Assembly: GCF_001294205.1 (NCBI RefSeq)
Contig: NZ_LAQT01000007.1
Span: 62,001 to 126,000 of the forward strand
Direction of reading: 5' to 3'
Length of the DNA stretch: 64,000 nt
Origin: Amantichitinum ursilacus
GTDB taxonomy: Bacteria; Pseudomonadota; Gammaproteobacteria; Burkholderiales; Chitinibacteraceae
Position numbers and translations under genes: made by a program. Positions 1 through 9,050 of this stretch are shown piece by piece (the first letter of the stretch is position 1; every line of letters begins with the position of its first letter). The notes beneath the pieces are model-generated. The model did no database searches, had not been told where the DNA came from, and was given only the letters and a program-made list of their open reading frames with translations.

Positions 1-276
1 AAAGTCAGCAATGCGCTGCGCACGATCGACACGTGGTATCCGGCATATCCCGAAATCGGCCGCCCCATTCCGGTTGAACCCAATGGCGCCAACCTTGATG
101 CGCAGCGGCGTTTTCGCGATCCAAAAACCAATACAAGCGCGTGGATATACGCAGGCAAGATGCGCGGGCTTGATCCCGACAGCGACGGCGGGATGTACAT
201 GATCGCCAGCCTGATCCGCGGCGGGGTGTTCAGCAGCAGTACTGAAGAAAAGAAAAACGAGGATGCAACAGAATGA
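1..276 (+). CDS. cas7f: Cas7f/Csy3, C-terminal fragment (5' end outside window)
   Basis: Only the last 91 codons are present, read in frame 1 and ending at TGA 274-276. Cas7f forms the repeated backbone of the type I-F Cascade (Csy) complex that wraps the crRNA spacer. The visible text carries the Csy3 C-terminal signature: NALRTIDTWYP, then PIPVEPNG, then a final IASLIRGGVF, matching what I recall of Pseudomonas Csy3 (NALRTIDTWYP, PIAVEPYG, IANLIRGGVF). The stop overlaps the cas6f start as ATGA, so the two are translationally coupled. The segment between the VEP motif and the final helix differs from the usual GKAYRQPK version. Cas8f, Cas5f and Cas2-3 would lie upstream, outside the window. 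Confidence 0.88.
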   Translation, partial: KVSNALRTIDTWYPAYPEIGRPIPVEPNGANLDAQRRFRDPKTNTSAWIYAGKMRGLDPDSDGGMYMIASLIRGGVFSSSTEEKKNEDATE

Positions 277-812
277 ACCACGCCGCCTTCTACCTTGATA
301 TCGTCGCGAGCGGACAGCCCGTTCCTGGTACAGCGGCGCAGGTCGTGCGGGCGTTACACCACGCCTTTAAATTCGTGCCTGACACTTACGCAATCGCACT
401 ACCTGACGCTAATCCATTCAAACGCATCCGCATCTTTGCCGAAACCGCGCCCGCGCTGCACGACTTGCACGCGCACTTGCAAGATGAGCCCGCCATCCAT
501 CAATTTGGCTACTTTCGCGCGGTGGCTGCGGTACCTCAGCCGTTTGATGGCCTATGGGTCAGCTATCGGCGCTACCGCATTCCCACGCGCAAAGCGGAGC
601 GCAACGCGGGTGGCACGGTGCGCGTGCGGCGCATCTTGCAGGCCGACGCATTGCGGCTGCCGTTCTTTGATATGCGCAGCAAAAGCACGGGGCAGAATTT
701 CCGGCTCTATATTCAGCCGTGCCCGGCCGAGCCGAACGCCACCGCGTTACTGCCCGACGGGTATGGGCTAGCCAGCGCCACCCGGCCGTTTGCGCTGCCG
801 GTGCTGCCTTGA
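273..812 (+). CDS. cas6f: Cas6f/Csy4 CRISPR pre-crRNA endoribonuclease
   Basis: 179 aa. This ribonuclease cuts the pre-crRNA 3' of each repeat hairpin and stays bound to the crRNA 3' handle. His29 in the LHHAF segment aligns with the catalytic His29 of Csy4. The strongly conserved STGQNFRLYI block carries the catalytic serine, and GYGLAS near the C-terminus carries the conserved tyrosine. Length is normal for the family (about 185-190 aa). Its expected substrate, a repeat with a 6-bp GCCGCC/GGCGGC stem and GTGCA loop, lies just downstream. It starts in an ATGA overlap with cas7f and ends in a TTGA overlap with cas1. Confidence 0.93.
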   Translation: MNHAAFYLDIVASGQPVPGTAAQVVRALHHAFKFVPDTYAIALPDANPFKRIRIFAETAPALHDLHAHLQDEPAIHQFGYFRAVAAVPQPFDGLWVSYRRYRIPTRKAERNAGGTVRVRRILQADALRLPFFDMRSKSTGQNFRLYIQPCPAEPNATALLPDGYGLASATRPFALPVLP

Positions 813-1768
813 GCCAGGGCCGCCCGCGTAAACCTCAGCAGATTCTGCTATCGAAACGGGCGAATCTGTTTTATCTGGAACACGCGCGCGTTCTGCAAAA
901 GGACGAGCGCGTGCTCTATTTAACCGAGACGCTCAACGACATCGACCAGTACTTCAACATTCCTGAGCGCAATACGGCATTGCTGCTGTTGGGCAAGGGC
1001 TGTTCGATTACCGACGCGGCGGTGCGGCGGCTGGCCGAATCCAATGTAATGCTGGGCTTTTGCGGCAGCGGTGGCACGCCGCTGTTCGCATCGACCGAGC
1101 CTGTTTTCTTGTCACCACAATCGGAATACGGGCCCACCGAATACATGCAGGCATGGGCGCGGCTGTGGTTTGACGAAGCGAAAAGGCTGGATGCCGCGCG
1201 GGATGCATTGCGCGAGCGCATCCGCTATTGCCGGGCCAGTTGGGCCAGCAACGAATATCTGCGCCAGCACAAGGTGCAACCCTCGGGGCTGGCCGCCGGG
1301 CGCTTTGAACAGGTCATCACCGCAGCCATCAGCACGCAGGATCTGCTGCTGGCCGAGGCCGCCTGGGCGCGCCAACTGTATGCACTTCTGGCGCGCCAGC
1401 ACCAGGTTGACTTCAGCCGCGCGGAAGGTGTCGGCGCCAAGGACAGCAAGGCCGAGCGCATCAACAGCTTTCTGGATCACGGCAACTACTTGGCTTATGG
1501 CCTGGCGGCGGTCGCGCTTAATGGCTTGGGCATCAGCTTCTGTTTTCCACTGCTGCACGGCAAAACCCGCCGTGGCGCGCTGGTGTTTGATATCGCCGAT
1601 CTGGTCAAAGACGCGCTGGTTATGCCGCTGGCGTTTGAATGCGGCGCGAACCTGCGCTGCACAGACCAGGAATTCCGCGGCCGCATGATCGAAACGCTGC
1701 AGGAAAGCGAGGCGCTGGATTATCTGTTTGGCTTCGTTAAATCGACGTGCCAGAAATACGATTGTTAA
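809..1768 (+). CDS. cas1: Cas1, type I-F CRISPR integrase
   Basis: 319 aa if translation starts at TTG 809, overlapping the cas6f stop as TTGA. An in-frame ATG at 719 would add 30 residues inside cas6f that do not resemble Cas1 N-termini. Cas1 integrates new spacers at the leader-proximal repeat, normally with Cas2-3 in type I-F. Family landmarks are SKRANLFYLEH near residue 15, GFCGSGGTPLF (83-93), SPQSEYGPTEY (102-112), and the metal ligands E183, H250 (LLHGKTRRG) and D264 (FDIAD). All three ligands are intact. Position is odd: type I-F loci usually have cas1 ahead of cas2-3 and the csy genes, but here it follows cas6f and directly precedes the array leader. Confidence 0.92.
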   Translation: MSQGRPRKPQQILLSKRANLFYLEHARVLQKDERVLYLTETLNDIDQYFNIPERNTALLLLGKGCSITDAAVRRLAESNVMLGFCGSGGTPLFASTEPVFLSPQSEYGPTEYMQAWARLWFDEAKRLDAARDALRERIRYCRASWASNEYLRQHKVQPSGLAAGRFEQVITAAISTQDLLLAEAAWARQLYALLARQHQVDFSRAEGVGAKDSKAERINSFLDHGNYLAYGLAAVALNGLGISFCFPLLHGKTRRGALVFDIADLVKDALVMPLAFECGANLRCTDQEFRGRMIETLQESEALDYLFGFVKSTCQKYDC

Positions 1769-1862
1769 CAAGGAGTTAGCGGGGATGCAAAAAAATGAAG
1801 TCAATCGGCATAAAACGAAGGTAGGTGATTGATTGGGTTGAGGTTTGGAACTGGGATTTTCA
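1769..1862 (+). promoter_or_regulatory. CRISPR leader
   Basis: This 94-bp stretch between the cas1 stop and the first repeat is AT-richer than its surroundings and has no plausible gene. The repeats next to it are perfect and those at the far end are decayed, so this is the leader side. At 1822-1834 the minus strand reads AATCAATCACCTA, one mismatch from the IHF consensus WATCAANNNNTTR. IHF-assisted leader bending is known for type I-E and I-F integration; its use here is inference. No convincing -35/-10 pair was found. Confidence 0.6.
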
Positions 1863-4531
1863 GTTTGCCGCCGTGCAGGCGGCTTAGAAGAGTCCCGCGT
1901 AGCAATAGCGCCCGTGTAGCATGTTTGCCGCCGTGCAGGCGGCTTAGAAGTGGGTAAGGACACCACCAACGCGATTGTGACTGTTTGCCGCCGTGCAGGC
2001 GGCTTAGAAGTTTTTTTGCTCGCTGCCGAACGGCAGGGAACTGTTTGCCGCCGTGCAGGCGGCTTAGAAGTGCTGCGTGCCAGTCTGTATCTGATTCGGC
2101 CCGTTTGCCGCCGTGCAGGCGGCTTAGAAGCCACGTTACACCCCCATGTTGAGTCGGTATGGGTTTGCCGCCGTGCAGGCGGCTTAGAAGATGGACGTGG
2201 CTGCGATGCAGGCGACCAGTAAGTTTGCCGCCGTGCAGGCGGCTTAGAAGTTCTGATACGACTCCATGCGCTCACCGAGGCTGTTTGCCGCCGTGCAGGC
2301 GGCTTAGAAGATGCCGGCCGACTCCATCGCCGGCGCCAACCAGTTTGCCGCCGTGCAGGCGGCTTAGAAGAATTTCGCGGATCTCGAACTTCTCGGCATC
2401 ATGTTTGCCGCCGTGCAGGCGGCTTAGAAGAGAGTATCGAGACGCGGCGCGGGGCAAAGCTCGTTTGCCGCCGTGCAGGCGGCTTAGAAGACATTGGGGA
2501 CTTCTTGCGCTTCCTGCGCCCCGTTTGCCGCCGTGCAGGCGGCTTAGAAGACCGAAAAAGAAAAAGACGACGCATACGACGCGTTTGCCGCCGTGCAGGC
2601 GGCTTAGAAGAAGCCTATACGGCCGCTGCGGGGAATAGTGCGGTTTGCCGCCGTGCAGGCGGCTTAGAAGTCGAGGGGCAAAGCGCGGGGCTTTCTCGTT
2701 TGGTTTGCCGCCGTGCAGGCGGCTTAGAAGTTCTTCGCGGCCCAGACAAGTCAGGCCAGGGGGTTTGCCGCCGTGCAGGCGGCTTAGAAGTGACCGGAAA
2801 AGTCGTCGATGATGCCTTCTTTGTTTGCCGCCGTGCAGGCGGCTTAGAAGACCACGATCAGTGCGAAAATCGAAAGGGGTAGGTTTGCCGCCGTGCAGGC
2901 GGCTTAGAAGACGCTGGCGCCGAAGCGATCGCGGCGCCGCAAGTTTGCCGCCGTGCAGGCGGCTTAGAAGGCAAGCGGGCCACAAAGTGGGTAGATAACG
3001 CCGTTTGCCGCCGTGAAGGCGGCTTAGAAGGCTTCGCTTTAGTCATACGCGCCTTGCGCTCGGTTTGCCGCCGTGAAGGCGGCTTAGAAGGTGGCGCCAG
3101 AGCGCTGCACGATGGTGTTGCAATTTGCCGCCGTGAAGGCGGCTTAGAAGCATCTGCAAATTGATCAATGGCGCCGTTAAAAGTTTGCCGCCGTGCAGGC
3201 GGCTTAGAAGACTATACCGCCGACATATTGAGCGTATACGGTGTTTGCCGCCGTGCAGGCAGCTTAGAAGTGTTGAGCGAAAACACAAGACAAGCAGCGC
3301 CAGTTTGCCGCCGTGCAGGCGGCTTAGAAGTGCCAGCCCGGCGCGAAATGCTGCCATGGTGGGTTTGCCGCCGTGCAGGCGGCTTAGAAGAGGATATGGG
3401 CCGACGTCACTTCGCCGAGCGGGTTTGCCGCCGTGCAGGCGGCTTAGAAGAAGTTAATCAGCGTACGTGGGCGATTGAATCGGTTTGCCGCCGTGCAGGC
3501 GGCTTAGAAGATGCTGGACCTCACCAAGCAGCCCGTTTCGAAGTTTGCCGCCGTGCAGGCGGCTTAGAAGCGGCTGGGCGCGATCATGAATGTGATGAAG
3601 CAGTTTGCCGCCGTGCAGGCGGCTTAGAAGTTGGAATATGGGTTTTCAAATCAGGCACCGGCGTTTGCCGCCGTGCAGGCGGCTTAGAAGATAAGCCCGG
3701 CGACGACCAGGACCGCGCCCACGTTTGCCGCCGTGCAGGCGGCTTAGAAGCGAAATAATGCGCACCATGCGCGACTTGATTAGTTTGCCGCCGTGCAGGC
3801 GGCTTAGAAGAAGCGCAAGGCGCGCGAAGCGAACGAACTCAAAGTTTGCCGCCGTGCAGGCGGCTTAGAAGTGATCACCGACGAGATGCGCCGGGGCATC
3901 GAGGTTTGCCGCCGTGCAGGCGGCTTAGAAGATTTCAATCAAGCGGCCGTATTGCCGGGTCTCGTTTGCCGCCGTGCAGGCGGCTTAGAAGGCAATCAAC
4001 ATCGTGATTTGCGCATCCTGCTCGTTTGCCGCCGGGCAGGCGGCTTAGAAGTGGATGTGAAGCGCGAGACGATCAAGCGCGGTGTTTGCCGCCGTGCAGG
4101 CGGCTTAGAAGATGGCCGCCATTGTGCGCACAGAGTCCGGTGGGTTTGCCGCCGTGCAGGCGGCTTAGAAGAAGACCATGCGCGCCGCTGGCAAGACGTA
4201 TCTGTTTGCCGCCGTGCAGGCGGTTTAGAAGATTGCTGGACCGCTTGGGGCGAGATGCCCAGCGTTTGCCGCCGTGCAGGCGGCTTAGAAGAGTGGAAGC
4301 CACGGGCCATTATCCCGGCCAGAGTTTGCCGCTGTGCAGGCGGCTTAGAAGGACGACACGCGGGGCGCCGACCTCGTCCGCCTGTTTGCCGCCGTGCAGG
4401 CGGCTTAGAAGTCGGATGATGCGGCCCTAGCGCAGGCTAAAGCGTCTGCCGCCGTGCAGGTGGCTTAGAAGGCCAAAGGCAGCATGGGCACGCTGCGCCC
4501 CCTGTCTGCCGCCGTGCAGGCAGCATATGAA
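1863..4531 (+). CRISPR. Type I-F CRISPR array, 45 repeats and 44 spacers
   Basis: A 28-bp repeat begins GTTTGCCGCC and ends GGCTTAGAAG, with a GCCGCC-GTGCA-GGCGGC hairpin, and recurs every 60 bp with 32-nt spacers (one of 33 nt at 3811-3843). The family is type I-F and the reading direction is plus, away from cas1. Variants: three consecutive repeats at 3003, 3063 and 3123 carry C to A in the loop (the third also has a first-base A); single changes occur at 3243, 4024, 4204 and 4324; the last two repeats (4444 and 4504) are degenerate and share T to C at position 3. Trailer decay marks the old end. Protospacer sources were not searchable. Confidence 0.98.
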
Positions 4532-4588
4532 AGCCCATCCCACTCAACACAGGGCTCCCGCCCTTCTCCACCCCCAACCCGCACCAAC

Positions 4589-4617
4589 AAAAATGCCCCG
4601 CATCCGCGGGGCATTTT
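4589..4617. terminator. Bidirectional rho-independent terminator
   Basis: A perfect 9-bp stem ATGCCCCGC / GCGGGGCAT (4593-4601 with 4606-4614, loop ATCC) is flanked by A's on the left and T's on the right. It works on either strand, closing the minus-strand ABC transporter operon and possibly the array transcript. Confidence 0.88.
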
Positions 4618-4639
4618 CACATCCAACCACCTTCAAGCA

Positions 4640-5740
<1,101 letters not shown>

Positions 5741-5797
5741 TTACTCGATTCCCTAAAATTCTTGATGGTTCTGAAGCGTATCTGTGGTGTGCCGGTC

Positions 5798-6637
5798 TTA
5801 TTTGACCGCGCCATCCATACCGCTGACAAAGTAGCGTTGGGTAAAGGCGAAGAACACCAGTACGGGGATCACCGTCATCACGATGGCAGCCATCACCATG
5901 CTGTCTGACGTAGCGAACGGGCCGGTCAGATCATTGAAGACACCTACGGCCAGCGGCAGTTTCTCACGGCTGGTGAGAATAATGGAGGGCCACAGATAAT
6001 CATTCCACGCGTTAACCAGCGTAAAGATGCCCAGCGCGGCAATCGACGGCGCCGAGACCGGCACCATGATGCGCCACAGAATCTGCATCTCGGTGGCGCC
6101 ATCCACGCGTGCGGCGTCGATCAAGTCTTGCGGCACCATCTCGAACGCTTGTTTCATCAGGAAAATACCAAAGGCGGCCGAGAAGTTGATGACGGTGGCG
6201 CCCAGGTATTCGTTGATCAGATGCAGGTGTTTCATCGTGATGAAGTTAGGAATCATCGCGACTTCGGACGGCAGCATCATGGTCAGGATGATGATCACGA
6301 AGATGGTTTTGCTACCCACAAACTTGAGCCGCGCCAACGGATAACCCGCCAGCACCGACACAATCACCACACCGACCACGGTCATGACGGCCATGATGGT
6401 GGAGTTTTTCAGGTAGGTGAGGAACGGCATGTCCGTAAACACTTTGGCGAACCACAGCAAGCCGGGCTCAGTGGGCCAGAACGAACGTGGAAACGAGTAC
6501 ATGTTTTCGGGATTGGTCGATAAACCGACCGAGGCCGCCCACCACAACGGGAAGGCGGTAAAGATGGCGAATGCGATCAGACCGGCGTAATGCCCGGTCA
6601 AACCCATGATCCGCCGCGAATTTCTACCCATGGCCAT
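5798..6637 (-). CDS. Carbohydrate ABC transporter permease, MalG type
   Basis: 279 aa integral inner-membrane protein with about six hydrophobic segments. The EAA loop that contacts the ATPase is visible as LIDAARVDGATEMQILWRI, in the usual place for MalG-type CUT1 permeases. The N-terminal LTGHYAGLIAFAIFTAFPLWW helix and the C-terminal FVSGMDGAVK tail are typical of the subfamily. It sits 18 bp after the first permease and about 57 bp before the ATPase, in one minus-strand operon. The substrate is not determined by the sequence. Confidence 0.92.
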   Translation of the reverse strand: MAMGRNSRRIMGLTGHYAGLIAFAIFTAFPLWWAASVGLSTNPENMYSFPRSFWPTEPGLLWFAKVFTDMPFLTYLKNSTIMAVMTVVGVVIVSVLAGYPLARLKFVGSKTIFVIIILTMMLPSEVAMIPNFITMKHLHLINEYLGATVINFSAAFGIFLMKQAFEMVPQDLIDAARVDGATEMQILWRIMVPVSAPSIAALGIFTLVNAWNDYLWPSIILTSREKLPLAVGVFNDLTGPFATSDSMVMAAIVMTVIPVLVFFAFTQRYFVSGMDGAVK

Positions 6638-6655
6638 AATATATTTACCCCTGCC

Positions 6656-7522
6656 TTATTTCTTTTCGCCAAAGAAGCGGAACTGGATGATGGCGAGAAG
6701 CACGCAGAAGAAGGTGATTACCAAACCTGCGGCCGCAGCCCGGCCAAAATTGAAGTTGCGGAACGCCTGGTCGTATACGTAGAACAGCGCGGTATACGTG
6801 TCGCCCTTGCCACCCTTGGTCAGCACGATCGGTTCTTGCATGACCTTGATTGCGGCAATGGTCGACAGCAGCGTGCACAACAGGATGGTCGGTTTGACCA
6901 TCGGCACGGTGATCTTCCAGAAACGCTGCCAGGCATTGGCGCCATCGAGCACGGCGGCTTCTTCCACTTCGCTCGGAATGGCTTGCAGGCCGGCAAGATA
7001 CAGCACCATGTAATAACCAATCCCTTTCCAGAAGGTAAAGATCATCATCATGTACAGCGCGATTTTAGGTTCGCCCAACCAGTCGATCTGTTCATGCAAC
7101 AGACCCAGGCTGGTCAGCAACCAGGTGAGCATGCCGTCGTATTTGTAAACGTAAATCCAGACCACACCGGCAATCGAAATCGAAGTAATTACCGGGATAT
7201 AAAACGTGGCGCGGAAAAAAGTCATGCCCGGCAATTTGTTATTGACCAGTTTGGCCAATACCAATGCGCCCAGCTGAATGACCGGCACGATCAGCAAATA
7301 CAGCAGCGAATTCTTGAGGGCATTCCAGAATAATTCTTCATGGAAGATATATTTGAAATGCGCGAAGTTATTCCAGGTGGCGGTGCCATCGGCGATGGAA
7401 TAATCCTGGAAAGCCAGATACGTATTAAAGCCTACTGGCCAGAATGTAAATACGCCCATCAGGATCAAAGCCGGGGCCAGGAACAGATAGGCAATGGCGG
7501 CGTAACTGCGGGTATTCTTCAC
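6656..7522 (-). CDS. Carbohydrate ABC transporter permease, MalF type
   Basis: 288 aa if translation starts at GTG 7522. The open frame extends to 7597, but the extra 25 codons run through a strong intergenic hairpin (7565-7598) and do not look like a permease N-terminus, so the internal GTG was preferred; no clear Shine-Dalgarno supports either start. It has six or so membrane helices (first: AAIAYLFLAPALILMGVFTF) and an EAA loop VEEAAVLDGANAWQRFWKI. It pairs with the MalG-type permease to form the membrane channel of a CUT1 importer. The start is the uncertain part; the family is clear. Confidence 0.88.
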   Translation of the reverse strand: MKNTRSYAAIAYLFLAPALILMGVFTFWPVGFNTYLAFQDYSIADGTATWNNFAHFKYIFHEELFWNALKNSLLYLLIVPVIQLGALVLAKLVNNKLPGMTFFRATFYIPVITSISIAGVVWIYVYKYDGMLTWLLTSLGLLHEQIDWLGEPKIALYMMMIFTFWKGIGYYMVLYLAGLQAIPSEVEEAAVLDGANAWQRFWKITVPMVKPTILLCTLLSTIAAIKVMQEPIVLTKGGKGDTYTALFYVYDQAFRNFNFGRAAAAGLVITFFCVLLAIIQFRFFGEKK

Positions 7523-7564
7523 GGCATAACTCGACTGTAGCTTTATTTTTATATTGCAAAGATC

Positions 7565-7598
7565 GGTGCGGAACCGCATTTGCTGCGTGTTCCGCACC
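7565..7598 (-). promoter_or_regulatory. Intergenic mRNA hairpin between SBP and permease genes
   Basis: A 10-bp perfect inverted repeat GGTGCGGAAC / GTTCCGCACC encloses a further CGCA/TGCG stem, giving about 14 bp with one bulged base. It lies 20 nt past the substrate-binding-protein stop and has no U-run after it. Such structures in malE-malF-type operons protect the upstream message and lower permease expression; that role here is inference. Confidence 0.7.
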
Positions 7599-7617
7599 GG
7601 GTCTGGCTTAAATCAAA

Positions 7618-8865
7618 TTACTTGGCCAGCTTTTCGTTCCATGCAGCAACTGCTTCGTCCAGCGCGGCCTTGACCGGCTTGCGGCCTTCGATCGCGTCCT
7701 GGATTTCGTCTTGCAGTTTCTTGGTCATTGCAGCTTCGTCCGGCAGCACGCCCGGCGGGATGGTCAGCGTTACAGCCTTGTCCATCGACTTGGCAGCAAC
7801 GGCACGGCCTTGCTCAACCGGATCAGCCGACTTGGCGCCCGACTGGAAGTACGGGTCCAGGTTGCCCTTCTTGGTCGACGGGAAGGTGGTTTCGGTTGCC
7901 TTCGAGAAAGCAACTTGCTGTGCATCGCCAGTCAGGAACAGACCCAGCTTGGCGGCAGCGGCCGGATCCTTGGTGCCTTTCGGTACCACGAAGTCCATCA
8001 GCCATGCGCCGAATGCCATCTTGCCGGCATCAGTCGGGAAAGCAGCCACGCCAGTCTTGGCGTATACAGCCTTGGCATCGGTTTCGGTGCGCTTGAGGGC
8101 TTGCGGCGCGGTCGTCATCATGGCGATCTTGCCGGAGTTGTAAGCAGCGATTTCTTGCTCGAACTCAACCTTGAACACGTCTTTCGGCATTACGCCGGCT
8201 TTGTACAGATCAGCAAACTTCTGTACGAAAGCCACGTGTTTCGGCGAATTGAACACAGCCTTGTTGCCTTCGATCACCGGCAGGCCAGCGTAGTAGAACC
8301 AGCCTACAAAGTTGCCCAGCTTCGGCGCATAAGCCGGAACGCCGGTCTTGGCGGTGATCTGCTTGCCATCAGCCACAAACTGATCAAACGAAGCCGGAGC
8401 GGCCTTCACGCCAGCCTTGGCCAGCAGATCCTTGTTGTAAGCGATGATCGAAACGGAGTTGTACCACGGGAAGGCATACACCTTGCCGTTGACGGTCACG
8501 TCTTTCAGCGCGCCGACGGAGTACGAGCCCTTGGCAGCGCCCAGGTACTGGTCGATCGGCAGAATGTCGCCGGCTTGTGCATGAGCGTGAACCCAAGGCA
8601 CGTTGAAGTTAACCAGCGCGGGCGGGCTGCCTGCGGCGATCGAAGCGATCAGTTTCGGCTCGATCTGATCCCAGTTCATGTCAACCCACTTGGCGGTCAG
8701 GCCCGGGTTGGCTTTGTTGAAATCGGTAACGGCTTTGTTGAAATAGTCGTTGAATTTAGGAGCCAGGTTCATGGTCCAGAATTCGAGTTCGGTATCTGCC
8801 TGAGCGTGCAGGGCAGCAAAGCCGAATACTACGGCGCCAACGGTCAACATCTTATTGAGCTTCAT
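7618..8865 (-). CDS. Sugar ABC transporter substrate-binding protein 1 (SBP family 1)
   Basis: 415 aa periplasmic binding protein. The first 23 residues form a Sec signal peptide ending HAQA before DTELEFW. The body is the family-1 extracellular solute-binding fold, with the characteristic FPWYNSVSIIAYNKDLLAKAG segment in the middle and a KLQDEIQDAIEGRK helix near the end. It is a clear paralogue of the protein encoded immediately upstream (9051-10307), with long shared stretches such as DVFK-EFEQEIAAY-SGKIAMMTTAPQALKRT. A good Shine-Dalgarno (AGAGGAAG) precedes the ATG. Ligand unknown; GlcNAc or a chito-oligosaccharide is suggested by the neighbouring kinase. Confidence 0.92.
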   Translation of the reverse strand: MKLNKMLTVGAVVFGFAALHAQADTELEFWTMNLAPKFNDYFNKAVTDFNKANPGLTAKWVDMNWDQIEPKLIASIAAGSPPALVNFNVPWVHAHAQAGDILPIDQYLGAAKGSYSVGALKDVTVNGKVYAFPWYNSVSIIAYNKDLLAKAGVKAAPASFDQFVADGKQITAKTGVPAYAPKLGNFVGWFYYAGLPVIEGNKAVFNSPKHVAFVQKFADLYKAGVMPKDVFKVEFEQEIAAYNSGKIAMMTTAPQALKRTETDAKAVYAKTGVAAFPTDAGKMAFGAWLMDFVVPKGTKDPAAAAKLGLFLTGDAQQVAFSKATETTFPSTKKGNLDPYFQSGAKSADPVEQGRAVAAKSMDKAVTLTIPPGVLPDEAAMTKKLQDEIQDAIEGRKPVKAALDEAVAAWNEKLAK

Positions 8866-8960
8866 CTTGTCTTCCTCTTGGAGTTATCGACAAATACGCC
8901 AGGATTTCCTGTTCCTCGCGGTACACCACATTGAACCCGGCGTATCTCACCAGATCATGC

Positions 8961-9013
8961 GGATTTTCTGTTTTGCTGCGGCAGTGTATCAGAAAATTCC
9001 CACAGCAAAATCC
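8961..9013 (-). promoter_or_regulatory. Alternative hairpin region between the two SBP genes
   Basis: One segment (8961-8978) can pair with either of two others, 8990-9000 or 9003-9013, so two mutually exclusive stems are possible in the minus-strand transcript. It lies about 95 nt before the SBP1 start. The overlap of the pairings is seen in the sequence; an attenuation or mRNA-stability role is inference. Confidence 0.35.
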
Positions 9014-9050
9014 ATCTTTGCATGCCGCTGTCAATTGCGGCTAATACCTA

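Noticed and set aside
1-812. Type I-F variant (I-Fv/I-F2) lacking Cas8f
   Set aside because: The partial upstream protein matches canonical Csy3 at its C-terminus, not the variant Cas7fv as far as I can tell; cas8f could be upstream, so no variant call is made.
1769-1862. Missing cas2-3
   Set aside because: It may simply lie upstream of the window; absence cannot be claimed.
1863-4531. Long open frames made of repeated CRRAGGLE, LPPCRRLRR or SRLHGGK units across the array
   Set aside because: They are translations of the 28-bp CRISPR repeat in several frames and strands, not repeat proteins.
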